Shown piece by piece: positions 52,000 through 61,078 of a DNA stretch of 64,000 nucleotides. Position numbers and translations under genes: made by a program. The notes under the pieces are model-generated. The model worked only from the letters and a program-made list of their open reading frames with translations, did not search any database and was not told the origin of the DNA. Source of the DNA: an uncultured Oscillospiraceae bacterium (GTDB taxonomy: Bacteria > Bacillota > Clostridia > Oscillospirales > Acutalibacteraceae); the NCBI GenBank assembly GCA_902490735.1, contig CABUFC010000001.1, forward strand, positions 186,001 to 250,000, in the 5' to 3' direction. Position 1 is the first letter of the stretch, and each line of letters opens with the position of its first letter.

Positions 52000-52590
52000 A
52001 TGACTGGGTTTTATAGATTATGTAAGGCTTTAACTTATGTTTTTTTAAAAATATGCTATAAATATAAAGTAATTGACGCTGAAAATCTACCCGAAAGTGG
52101 CGGAATTGTTTTATGCTGTAATCATCAATCAATTCATGACGCTATTATAATTGGAAATGCATGTAAAAACCGACAGCTTTATTTTATGGGCAAAGAAGAG
52201 CTTTTTAGATTTAAACCTTTAGGTGCTTTATTTAGAAAGCTGGGTGCTTTCCCCGTTCGCCGCGGCAAAGGTGACAGCAACGCCATTGATATGGCAAAAA
52301 GCATTGTTAAAGACGGCAAGGTATTTATGATTTTTCCTGAAGGGAAAAGAAGCAAAGACGGCACTATTTTGCGCGCAAAAAGCGGTGCGGCCGTAGTTGC
52401 GGTATCTTGTGATGCGCCTATTGTTCCGGCAGCCATTAAATATTCAAGCACAAGACATATATTTTGCAAAGCCACAGTTATTATTGGTAAACCCATAGAT
52501 ATAAAGATGCAAGATAACAGCAGAGGCGAAATACGCAGAATAACCAATGAAATAACCGATCATATTAAGGAGCTATACGAACAAATATGA
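52000..52590 (+). CDS. plsC: 1-acyl-sn-glycerol-3-phosphate acyltransferase
   Basis: 196 aa. Acyltransferase motifs NHQSIHD (His42, Asp47), GAFPVRRGKGD, FPEGKRSKDG (about 108-117) and PIVPAAI are all present in order. A hydrophobic N-terminus probably anchors it on the membrane. It makes phosphatidic acid. Overlaps ispH by 4 bp. Confidence 0.93.
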   Translation: MTGFYRLCKALTYVFLKICYKYKVIDAENLPESGGIVLCCNHQSIHDAIIIGNACKNRQLYFMGKEELFRFKPLGALFRKLGAFPVRRGKGDSNAIDMAKSIVKDGKVFMIFPEGKRSKDGTILRAKSGAAVVAVSCDAPIVPAAIKYSSTRHIFCKATVIIGKPIDIKMQDNSRGEIRRITNEITDHIKELYEQI

Positions 52591-54563
52591 AGATTACTCT
52601 TGCTTCAACAGCCGGTTTTTGCTTTGGTGTTGATAGAGCAGTAAATTTAGTAAACGATTTAGCCTTAAAGGGCAATAAAGTTTGTACACTTGGCCCCATT
52701 ATTCATAATGATCAAATGGTTGAAAGTTTAAAAAACAAAGGTGTACGAATTATTAACGATCCTTCAGAAGCTTTAAAGGATGAAGTGTTGGTTATTCGGT
52801 CACATGGCGTACCTAAAAGCTTAATTGATAAATCAGAAAAATATGCAAGTAGGGTTGTAGACGCTACCTGCCCGTTTGTCAAAAAAATACAAAAAATTGT
52901 CGATTCAAATAAACCTGTATTAGTAGCAGGCGATAAAAATCATGAAGAAGTAATCGGCATAATTGGTCATCATAGTGGAGATGTTTTTGTTTTTAAAGAC
53001 TTAGATGAGCTTCAAAAGCTTACAGAAGACAATAAATTTTTGTGCGAAATACCCATAATTGTGGTTGCTCAAACTACATTTAATCGTCAAATTTGGGAAA
53101 AATGCATTCATCATATAAAAAAAGTATGTACAAATGCCGAAATTTTTGATACAATATGTAATGCCACTATAAACAGGCAACAAGAAGCTGAGCTTTTATC
53201 TAAAAAAAGCAATATTATGATTGTTGTCGGCGGACGGCACAGCTCTAATACTGCAAAATTATTTGAAATATGCAGTAAAAACTGTCCGACTTATTTAATT
53301 GAAACTAAAGACGAAATTAATTTTGATTGGTTTTTAAATAAGGATTGTGCTGGTGTGATTGCCGGGGCTTCAACCCCTGCTTTTATAATTAAGGAGGTCA
53401 TTCAGACTATGTCAAATGTAAACACTGAGGAAAAGGTATTTAGCGCTGAAATAACCGACGATATGTCGTTTGAGGAGGCGCTTGAAGCCTCGCTCAGCAG
53501 TTTAAATACCGATCAAAAAGTTAAGGGAACGGTTTTATCTGTTAATCCTACCGAAATCCAGGTTGATATCGGGCGTAAACAAACCGGTTATGTGCCGGCT
53601 AGTGAGTATTCCTACGAAAATGTTGATCTTACGAAAGAAGTAAAAATTGGCGATGAGCTTGATCTTATTGTTATGAAAACAAATGATCAAGAAGGTACCA
53701 TTATGCTTTCTAAACGCAGATATGACAATATTGCTAACTGGAGCAAAATTCAGGATGCGTTTGAATCCGGCGAAGTTCTTGAAGGTGTCGTAAAAGAGGT
53801 TATTAACGGAGGCATTATTGTTAATGCTCTCGGCTATAAAATCTTTGTTCCTGCTTCTCAAGCTACTCTTACTCGCGGAGAAGATTTGAATGCTTTAATT
53901 GGACAAACAGTTCCTTTTATAATTTTAGAAATCAGACGTCGTAAGAACATTATTGGTTCTATAAGGAAGGTTTTAAAATCTCAAAAAGATGAGCAAAGTG
54001 CCAAGATTTGGGAAAGCATTGCCGTTGGCGATAAATTTAAAGGCGTAGTTAAATTTTTAACAGGCTACGGTGCTTTTGTTGATATCGGCGGGGTAGACGG
54101 CATGGTACATATTTCCGAGCTTTCTTGGCAGAGAATTAAACATCCGAGCGAAGTAGTATCTGTTGGAGACGAAATTGAGGTTTATGTAAAAGCACTCGAT
54201 CCTGAAAAGAAAAAGATTTCTTTAGGTTATAAAAAGGCCGATGAAAACCCGTGGGTTAAGTTTATGGAGAACTATGAAGTCGGCAACGAGATTATCGTTA
54301 CTATTGTAAGCATGGTTGCATACGGTGCATTTGCACGCATAATTCCAGGTGTGGACGATTTAATTCATATTTCTCAAATTTCGTATGATCATATTAACAA
54401 ACCTTCCGATGTGCTTACAGTAGGCCAAGAAGTTAAGGTTAAAATTACAGCTATTGATTCTGATTCTAAGCGTGTAAGCCTTTCTATTAAGGAAACGTTA
54501 GAGCCTCCTAAAAAGGATGAACCGGACGAAGTCGTGGCAGAAGCCGTGCCCGAAACCGAATAA
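52587..54563 (+). CDS. ispH: Bifunctional IspH / ribosomal-protein-S1-like fusion
   Basis: 658 aa. Residues 1-280 are 4-hydroxy-3-methylbut-2-enyl diphosphate reductase, with iron-sulfur ligands Cys12 (GFCFGV), Cys95 (ATCPFV) and Cys191 (TICNATINRQ) and the GGRHSSNT substrate motif. A linker leads to four S1 RNA-binding domains (about 310-645; e.g. GAFVDIGGVDGMVHISELSW). The last step of the MEP isoprenoid pathway is thus joined to an RNA-binding protein, a fusion known in Clostridia. A candidate internal start (GGAGG at 53393, ATG 53409) could make the S1 part separately. Confidence 0.93.
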   Translation: MKITLASTAGFCFGVDRAVNLVNDLALKGNKVCTLGPIIHNDQMVESLKNKGVRIINDPSEALKDEVLVIRSHGVPKSLIDKSEKYASRVVDATCPFVKKIQKIVDSNKPVLVAGDKNHEEVIGIIGHHSGDVFVFKDLDELQKLTEDNKFLCEIPIIVVAQTTFNRQIWEKCIHHIKKVCTNAEIFDTICNATINRQQEAELLSKKSNIMIVVGGRHSSNTAKLFEICSKNCPTYLIETKDEINFDWFLNKDCAGVIAGASTPAFIIKEVIQTMSNVNTEEKVFSAEITDDMSFEEALEASLSSLNTDQKVKGTVLSVNPTEIQVDIGRKQTGYVPASEYSYENVDLTKEVKIGDELDLIVMKTNDQEGTIMLSKRRYDNIANWSKIQDAFESGEVLEGVVKEVINGGIIVNALGYKIFVPASQATLTRGEDLNALIGQTVPFIILEIRRRKNIIGSIRKVLKSQKDEQSAKIWESIAVGDKFKGVVKFLTGYGAFVDIGGVDGMVHISELSWQRIKHPSEVVSVGDEIEVYVKALDPEKKKISLGYKKADENPWVKFMENYEVGNEIIVTIVSMVAYGAFARIIPGVDDLIHISQISYDHINKPSDVLTVGQEVKVKITAIDSDSKRVSLSIKETLEPPKKDEPDEVVAEAVPETE

Positions 54564-54564
54564 T

Positions 54565-54598
54565 AAAAAAAGCCTAAGAAAAATCTTAGGCTTTTTTA
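54565..54598. terminator. Bidirectional terminator after ispH-S1
   Basis: AAAAAAGCCTAAGA / TCTTAGGCTTTTTT, 14-bp perfect stem with a 4-nt loop between convergent genes. Confidence 0.9.
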
Positions 54599-55285
54599 TA
54601 TGTTTTCTGCTCTTTTAACAGCTAAATAAAAGAAATGTGATAAATATGTGTATCCAACATCACTTGGGTGTAACCAGTCGGAATAAAATTTTTCAATAGT
54701 TTTTTCATCTTTTAAAACCTTTTTTGAAGTTGGAGTTTTTAAGTCGTTCAATATTACAGAAAAACCTTTGTCATAAAGGGTATTATAAATAGTGTTTTGT
54801 ATTTTCCAAATACTCTCTAAATTGCCGAAATTTTTGTGCTTAACACTGTCATAAGAATATGGAGATAAATTAATTATAAGTTTAAAATCTGGCGTTATAC
54901 TGCTTAATTCCTCAATTAAATTTATGTATTCGGTAAAATACGCAACTTTATATTTGTTGTAGTATTCTTCGCCAAAAACTTCAAAACCATAGCTTGCAAC
55001 ATCGGCATCATTTGTACCTAACATTATGGATATAATTATTTTCTCGCCGCGTTCATCTGCATCTTTAATTTCTTTTTTTGCCTTATTATATTCGTCAAGT
55101 GTTTTGTACTGCACCGGCCGTTTTGATGGCGTATCCATTAGCGTTGCGCCGCTTTTTCCGCAATTAATAACCTTGTATTCATCGCCTAACAGTCTTTGTA
55201 AATTCGGAGCTAATGAAAACAGCTCTGCGTTAGAGCTTCCACAGCCCTCGGTAATACTGTCACCAATTAAAACAACCCTTGTCAT
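54596..55285 (-). CDS. SGNH/GDSL-type hydrolase
   Basis: 229 aa, no signal peptide. Block I VVLIGDSITEGCGSS carries the nucleophile Ser (GDS), block III is MLGTNDAD, and block V SDWLHPSDVGY carries the catalytic Asp/His (D-x2-H). It is probably an esterase or acyl-hydrolase acting on carbohydrates or lipids; substrate unknown. It lies 7 bp after the GtrA gene in the same direction. Confidence 0.83.
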   Translation of the reverse strand: MTRVVLIGDSITEGCGSSNAELFSLAPNLQRLLGDEYKVINCGKSGATLMDTPSKRPVQYKTLDEYNKAKKEIKDADERGEKIIISIMLGTNDADVASYGFEVFGEEYYNKYKVAYFTEYINLIEELSSITPDFKLIINLSPYSYDSVKHKNFGNLESIWKIQNTIYNTLYDKGFSVILNDLKTPTSKKVLKDEKTIEKFYSDWLHPSDVGYTYLSHFFYLAVKRAENI

Positions 55286-55292
55286 TTTGCAC

Positions 55293-55706
55293 CTATTTCT
55301 TTTTAAAAATTAAAAATTTACTTAAGATATAATTTAAGATAATTACAATAATATTTGAAAGAATTTTTATAAATAGTTTATTAAAATGAAGATAATCTGC
55401 AAAAATTAACATTATGCTTAAATCAAGTAACCCTGTAAAAATTCTTGATGCATAAAAAGCGACGGTTTCGTATATAATCCTCTTTGCGCCGCTTTTTTTA
55501 CTGTTAAATACGTAGTTTTTGTTTGTAAAAAAGGCAAATAGTACAGAAATTACAAATGCAATAATGGTGCTAAGCGCTAAATTAATACCTGTTTTATCGA
55601 GCAAATAGAATGCAACTATATTAATTAATGTAGTTAAAGCACCAAAAAACAGATATAAAATCTGTTCTTTATATTTAATTAGCAGTTGTTTCATCATTGT
55701 TTTCAT
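55293..55706 (-). CDS. GtrA-family membrane protein
   Basis: 137 aa, four membrane helices (FGALTTLINIVAFYLLDKTG at the start is the GtrA hallmark). GtrA proteins are thought to flip polyprenyl-linked sugars. Overlaps the glycosyltransferase gene by 32 bp, so the two form a polyprenyl-glycosyl unit. Confidence 0.85.
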   Translation of the reverse strand: MKTMMKQLLIKYKEQILYLFFGALTTLINIVAFYLLDKTGINLALSTIIAFVISVLFAFFTNKNYVFNSKKSGAKRIIYETVAFYASRIFTGLLDLSIMLIFADYLHFNKLFIKILSNIIVIILNYILSKFLIFKKK

Positions 55707-56646
55707 CGGACAAAATTGATTCTATGATATATCTTGGTCTATGCTTTGTTTCAAGATAAATTTTACCTATATATTTACCAATCATGCCAAGAGCAAACAA
55801 CTGAACTCCGCCGATAAACCAAATAGATATCATGACAGAAGACCAACCGGGCGCAGTTTTTCCTAAAAAATATGAAACTAATGTATATATAAAAGCGCAT
55901 ATTGAGAAAAACATGATAACCGCACCAAGACCGGCAATGAACGTAATTGGCTTTATGCTAAATGAAGTGATGCCTTGAACTGCAAATGACATCATTTTTC
56001 TAAACGGGTATTTAGTTTTACCTGCTTGGCGTTTAAGGCGTTTATAGTAAACCCTGTCCGTTTTAAACCCTAAATTTGTTACAATGCCCCTTAAAAACAG
56101 ATTATTTTCTTTATATTCTGATAATGCTATCATTGCTCGGCTGCTTAAAAGTCTAAAATCTGCGTGATTTTTGATTGTTTTTGCACCAAGCAAATTCATA
56201 ATGCCGTAAAAAGCGTTTGCTGAATTGCGTTTAAAAAAGCTATCGCTTCCGCGGTCATTTCTAATGCCATATACAATATCGCAACCGTTGTTATATTTTT
56301 CGACCATTTCAATAATTGCTTCCGGGTCGTCCTGTAAATCGGCATCGATTGTAATCGAGCAGTCAAATCTGTCTTTAGCATATTCAATCCCTGCCATAAG
56401 TGCATTCTGATGTCCGGAATTTGCGGCAAGATTGATAGCCAAGACATTTTTATTTTTATTATATAAATCGCATATGATGTTGTAAGTATTATCACGGCTG
56501 CCGTCGTTAACAAAAAGTATTTTACTTTTATTAGAAACACTGTTACTAATGATTAACTTGCATAATATTTCATTTAGTTTGTTAAAAGTGTTTTGTAGTA
56601 CTTCTTCTTCGTTATAGCAGGGAACAATTATCGCTAAATCACACAT
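55675..56646 (-). CDS. GtrB/DPM1-like family 2 glycosyltransferase
   Basis: 323 aa. N-terminal GT-A domain: IIVPCYNEEEVL, FVNDGSRDNT, TIDADLQDDPE (the metal-binding DAD). GHQNALMAGIEYA is typical of polyprenyl-phosphate glycosyltransferases. Two C-terminal membrane helices (about 228-290). It likely transfers glucose or a related sugar to undecaprenyl phosphate for envelope decoration, together with GtrA. Confidence 0.88.
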   Translation of the reverse strand: MCDLAIIVPCYNEEEVLQNTFNKLNEILCKLIISNSVSNKSKILFVNDGSRDNTYNIICDLYNKNKNVLAINLAANSGHQNALMAGIEYAKDRFDCSITIDADLQDDPEAIIEMVEKYNNGCDIVYGIRNDRGSDSFFKRNSANAFYGIMNLLGAKTIKNHADFRLLSSRAMIALSEYKENNLFLRGIVTNLGFKTDRVYYKRLKRQAGKTKYPFRKMMSFAVQGITSFSIKPITFIAGLGAVIMFFSICAFIYTLVSYFLGKTAPGWSSVMISIWFIGGVQLFALGMIGKYIGKIYLETKHRPRYIIESILSDENNDETTAN

Positions 56647-56675
56647 TTTAACACCGCCTTTGTTTATTTATTCTA

Positions 56676-58022
56676 TTATACAGTATTTTGGTTATTTTTC
56701 AAGCGATTGTTTCTTTTAATGATAAATAAACCTATAATTAATACTATAAATGTTAAAACATCTGCAGTTGGCTGCGGAGTTATAACTGCAAAATAACCGT
56801 TTAGAAAGTTAGAAAAAACAATAGAAGCAGGAAGCAGAAAAACGACCTGACGCGATAGCGATAGTATTCCGGCAAACAATGCTTTTTTTACACCTTGAAA
56901 ATATACAGTTAAAACTTGTATAATCGAAACAATTAAAAGTGACGACGCATGAAATAATAAGCTTAATTGCGCATATATTATTACCTTTTTGTCTTGTGAA
57001 AAAAGTGAGACTATACTATTAGAAAAAATAAAGAAAACTATTGAAAAAATTGCTGTAATAAAAAGCATTGATGTTATTGATATTCGTAAACTCGTATGAA
57101 GCTTATCTTTTGCGTTCTTTCCGTATTGATAAGCAACAAACGGTAAATATCCCTGCGTATAACCAAGTATTGTTTGAAACACAAGATTATATATTTTATT
57201 TCCAATTCCAAAACCTGATATGGCTTCTTCGGATATATTGGCGGCATTTTGATTTAATATCCAAACCGATATGCTTGCTCCAAGCTGCATTAAAAATGTA
57301 GGAAGACCTATTTTAAATATTTCAAAAAATGTCATTTTAAGTTCAAGATGCTTAAAACTAAAGGCTTTATTTTTTAATAATACAATAAATGCATAAATGC
57401 AGCCTCCGGCTTGAGAAGTAATTACGGAGATAATCAAACCGATGATTTTTAACTTTAGTGCAAAAATAAATAGTGCATCAAGTGAAATATTCAATATTGC
57501 TGAAATTAACATGCTTATCATTGAATGATTTACCTTGCCCAATGCTCTTAGTAGGTTGTTAAATATCATATTATAAACGGGAAAAATTGAAAAAATTAAT
57601 AAATAGAATGCGTATTCTTTTGAATAATCTAATATTTTTTCATAAGCTCCCATAAATTTTAACAGCGGATTTAATAAAAAAACGGCGAAAAGAATAAAAA
57701 GAAGATATACAACAATTCCATAAATAATACCTGAAGAAGCTATTGATTTAAAACTGTCGAAATTATCTTTTCCAAGGGTTCTGCCGCCTAAGCTTAAAAG
57801 AGATATACCAATCATTTGTCCTGCGGCATTTACAACAGTAAAAAGCGGAAAACAAACCGAAAGTGTTGCAAGAAGTGCGTTGTCATTTAACATTCCAACA
57901 AAAGCCACGTTTATTATTTGCGCAAATGCAGTTGATACCATAGATATTAACGATGGATAAGAAAGAAAAAATAACGTTTTAACTACATTTTTATTATTGA
58001 ATTTTTCTAAATTTTTTTCCAT
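56676..58022 (-). CDS. MATE-family efflux transporter
   Basis: 448 aa from ATG 58022, which follows GAGGTG; a longer frame to 58067 lacks an RBS. Twelve membrane segments in two MatE repeats (FLSYPSLISMVSTAFAQIINVAFVGML; FKIGLPTFLMQLGASISVWILNQ). It exports cationic drugs or metabolites by sodium or proton antiport; substrate unknown. Confidence 0.85.
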   Translation of the reverse strand: MEKNLEKFNNKNVVKTLFFLSYPSLISMVSTAFAQIINVAFVGMLNDNALLATLSVCFPLFTVVNAAGQMIGISLLSLGGRTLGKDNFDSFKSIASSGIIYGIVVYLLFILFAVFLLNPLLKFMGAYEKILDYSKEYAFYLLIFSIFPVYNMIFNNLLRALGKVNHSMISMLISAILNISLDALFIFALKLKIIGLIISVITSQAGGCIYAFIVLLKNKAFSFKHLELKMTFFEIFKIGLPTFLMQLGASISVWILNQNAANISEEAISGFGIGNKIYNLVFQTILGYTQGYLPFVAYQYGKNAKDKLHTSLRISITSMLFITAIFSIVFFIFSNSIVSLFSQDKKVIIYAQLSLLFHASSLLIVSIIQVLTVYFQGVKKALFAGILSLSRQVVFLLPASIVFSNFLNGYFAVITPQPTADVLTFIVLIIGLFIIKRNNRLKNNQNTV

Positions 58023-58097
58023 AAAACACCTCATTTTAATTAAAAATCGGTTTAAAAACTCAATCAAAAAGTAATTGAAATCAGACCTAATTAATAC

Positions 58098-58125
58098 TTG
58101 AAGTTTGAAATTGGTTTGCTATAAT
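58098..58125 (+). promoter_or_regulatory. Promoter of the ABC exporter gene
   Basis: TTGAAG (58098-58103), 16-bp spacer, TATAAT (58120-58125); the start codon at 58156 has GGGGG 8 nt upstream. Confidence 0.6.
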
Positions 58126-58155
58126 GTACTTGTAAAAATGAACGGGGGCTTGGTA

Positions 58156-59973
58156 ATGGATAAAAACCATACTAAACTAAAGCATCATTTTGACGAAGAA
58201 GACATTTTAGCTTCTGAAGAAAAGTTTTTAAAGATTTATTCTGATCCGAACAAAAGCTCTATTAAAACATTGATAAAGCTCTATAACGGGCATTATATCG
58301 GGCTTTTGGTTTCCGGATTTTTCTTTTTTATTAAAAGTTGTCCAATTTGGATATTACCGATTATAACAAGCAACATAATAAATATTGCTTCTCACCAAAA
58401 TAATCCTGATGGATTGTTGGAAATGCTAAATTTGTTTTTACTGCTTGTTGCTTGCGTATCTATAAATTTGCCGTCGCACATTTTACACATACATTTGTTT
58501 AGCAAAGCAAGACGAAGCGTCGAAGCCGGTCTTCGCGGTGCCATGGTTCGTAAACTTCAGGCGCTGTCAATAACATACTATAAGGCGTTGCAAAGCGGCC
58601 GAATCCAATCTAAAATTATGCGTGATGTTGAAGCGATTGAGGGGCTTTCATATCAGCTTTTTGAAACGGTTTTAGGCATTATTCTTAATGTGTCTATATC
58701 TTTAGTTGTTGTTTTACTGACTAACATACTTGTATTTTTCTTCTTTTTATTAACCGTTCCTGCTGCTGCATTGCTGACTGTAACCTTTCGCAGTAAAATG
58801 CGCGAAACCAACCGAGAATTTAGAAAAGAAGTTGAACAAACATCATCTGATGTAATGGATATGGTTGAATTAGTACCCGTAACGCGCGCACATGCAGTTG
58901 AACAAATGGAAATTAGAAAATTAACAGATCAACTAACAATGGTTGCAGAAAACGGATACAGACTGGATATTATTCAGAACATTTTTGGTGCTTCAAGCTG
59001 GGTGGTTTTTCAGATTTTCCAGGGTCTTTGTTTAATAACAACTGGATATTTGGCGTATATCGGCAAAATTTCTGTTGGAGAAATTGCACTATATCAAACA
59101 TACTTTTCGCAAATTGTAAATGCTGTTGCTTCACTTATAGGACTTTTACCTACGATTTCTAAGGGTACTGAATCTATCTTCTCAATAAGTGAGATTTTAA
59201 GCAGTAAAGATATTGAAAACAACGCAGGCAAAGAAAAACTCAAAAGTTTAAACGGAGATTATAATTTTACTAATGTATGTTTTAGTTATGATGATGAACA
59301 TAAAATACTGAATAATCTTAATTTAACTGTACACAGTGGTGAGACTATTGCTTTAGTAGGCGAATCCGGTGCGGGGAAATCTACCGTTTTAAATATGGTT
59401 ATCGGGTTTATTATACCAACCAGCGGTAAGCTCACTGTCGACGGTCACGATATTAATTCTCTTGATCTTCGTTATTATAGAGATAAAATTGCAGTTGTAC
59501 CGCAAACATCGATTATTTTTACCGGCACTATAAAAGACAATATTACATATGGCAAAGATAATGTAAGTGACGAAAAACTAAATGCTGCAATAAAAGCCGC
59601 TAATTTAAAAGATTTTATTGATTCGCTTCCTGACGGGCTAAATACAAAACTACAAGAGCATGGCAATAATTTATCCGGTGGACAAAAACAGCGCATATCC
59701 ATCGCTCGTGCAATTATTAGAGACCCAAAAGTAATAATTTTTGACGAAGCCACAAGTGCACTTGACAGTATCTCAGAAAAAGAAATACAACATGCGATTA
59801 ATAATTTGACAAAAAACAGAACTACATTTATTGTTGCCCACAGATTGTCAACAATTCAGGATGCCGATAAAATTGCTGTTATTAAAGCCGGCAGATGTAT
59901 CGAATATGGCACTTTTGATGAATTAATGGCAAAACGCGGTGAATTTTATAAAATGAAAAAAATACAGTCATAA
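58156..59973 (+). CDS. ABC exporter, fused permease-ATPase
   Basis: About 605 aa from ATG 58156 with GGGGGC as RBS; longer in-frame starts lie in the promoter. Six membrane helices (about 50-320), with RRSVEAGLRGAMVRKLQALSITYY as the coupling region. The ATPase domain has Walker A GESGAGKST, Q-loop VPQTSIIFTGTI, signature LSGGQKQR, Walker B VIIFDEATSALD and H-loop AHRLST. It acts as a homodimer or heterodimer; substrate unknown, likely lipid, peptide or drug. Confidence 0.9.
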   Translation: MDKNHTKLKHHFDEEDILASEEKFLKIYSDPNKSSIKTLIKLYNGHYIGLLVSGFFFFIKSCPIWILPIITSNIINIASHQNNPDGLLEMLNLFLLLVACVSINLPSHILHIHLFSKARRSVEAGLRGAMVRKLQALSITYYKALQSGRIQSKIMRDVEAIEGLSYQLFETVLGIILNVSISLVVVLLTNILVFFFFLLTVPAAALLTVTFRSKMRETNREFRKEVEQTSSDVMDMVELVPVTRAHAVEQMEIRKLTDQLTMVAENGYRLDIIQNIFGASSWVVFQIFQGLCLITTGYLAYIGKISVGEIALYQTYFSQIVNAVASLIGLLPTISKGTESIFSISEILSSKDIENNAGKEKLKSLNGDYNFTNVCFSYDDEHKILNNLNLTVHSGETIALVGESGAGKSTVLNMVIGFIIPTSGKLTVDGHDINSLDLRYYRDKIAVVPQTSIIFTGTIKDNITYGKDNVSDEKLNAAIKAANLKDFIDSLPDGLNTKLQEHGNNLSGGQKQRISIARAIIRDPKVIIFDEATSALDSISEKEIQHAINNLTKNRTTFIVAHRLSTIQDADKIAVIKAGRCIEYGTFDELMAKRGEFYKMKKIQS

Positions 59974-59986
59974 GGGGAAAAAGAGT

Positions 59987-61051
59987 ATGAAAAATATTAA
60001 TGAAATAATGCAGGATTATATCCAAAAAGCTATAGACGACGGACGTGAAAACGGTGTGCAGTTTGTTGTGTTTCATAAAGATAAATGCATAGTTAATGTA
60101 AATCTTGGATACAGTGATCTTACTAAGACAAAAAAGATTACGGAAGACACTATGTTTCCGATTTTTTCTACAAGTAAAGGGATTTGCGCAACAATTTGTC
60201 ACAAATTAGCTGACAGAGGTTTGTTTGATTATTCTGACAAAGTATCAAAGTACTGGCCGGGATTTAAAGCTGATGTTACTATTGGTCAAGTTTTACTAAT
60301 GACGTCTGCTTTATATAAAGAGCCTAAAAACCTGATTGCTTCAGATTTATTAGACTGGGATTATATGTGTTCAAGAATGGCCGAAATGGAGCCTAGTGAA
60401 GAAGTTGGAAAGACATTTCACTATCATACTGTAACATTTGGATGGTTAGCAGGAAACATTGCTTGTCTTGTTACCGGAAAAACCTTTCCCGAGCTTTTAG
60501 AAGATGAAATTAAAAAGCCCATAGGCATTTCTAATTTATATATTGGGGCTCCATCTTCAGTATTTAAAAATATTGTTCCTTTGTACGATGATACGTGCTT
60601 AAACGAAACACTTTTTGTAGGCGACGAATCAACTCGCGGAAACGGTTGTCCAATGTTTCCGTTAGGACTTTGGATGAACACCGAAAACGGATATGCAACT
60701 TGCTGTCCCGCTGCAAGCGGTGTTGGATCTGCAATGGACATAGCAAAGGTTTATGCGACTTTTGTCGGTTATAAAACGCCGTATTTTGGAAAAGACAGGC
60801 TAAATAAAGCTTTGAAAGATAATATTTTTACTCCTCAGTGGGGATATAGGGCTTATGGATATCATTTTAGATATTTATCTGATGACAAGGATTTAAGCAA
60901 GGTATTATTCGGACATAACGGATATAACGGATCTTTTGGATATGCAGACACAATGCACGATTTATCCTTTGGTTTTTGCAAAAACTATAAGACTGATAGA
61001 ACCATTAATGAAGAAATATTAAATGTATTTTACAAAAATTATCTAAAATAA
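59987..61051 (+). CDS. Beta-lactamase-family serine hydrolase
   Basis: 354 aa, no signal peptide, so probably cytosolic. The SxxK motif is STSK (Ser61, Lys64). A tyrosine motif is seen as YHTVTFGW (about 145), where the usual YxN Asn is replaced, and the third motif is HNGYNGS instead of KTG. This pattern fits class C-like esterases/EstB enzymes rather than a penicillinase. Begins 13 bp after the exporter gene; a shared operon is likely. Confidence 0.83.
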   Translation: MKNINEIMQDYIQKAIDDGRENGVQFVVFHKDKCIVNVNLGYSDLTKTKKITEDTMFPIFSTSKGICATICHKLADRGLFDYSDKVSKYWPGFKADVTIGQVLLMTSALYKEPKNLIASDLLDWDYMCSRMAEMEPSEEVGKTFHYHTVTFGWLAGNIACLVTGKTFPELLEDEIKKPIGISNLYIGAPSSVFKNIVPLYDDTCLNETLFVGDESTRGNGCPMFPLGLWMNTENGYATCCPAASGVGSAMDIAKVYATFVGYKTPYFGKDRLNKALKDNIFTPQWGYRAYGYHFRYLSDDKDLSKVLFGHNGYNGSFGYADTMHDLSFGFCKNYKTDRTINEEILNVFYKNYLK

Positions 61052-61078
61052 AAAAGCAGTCATAAGACTGCTTTTTTT
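61051..61078. terminator. Bidirectional terminator
   Basis: AAAAAGCAGTC / GACTGCTTTTT 11-bp stem with an ATAA-type loop between convergent genes. Confidence 0.88.
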
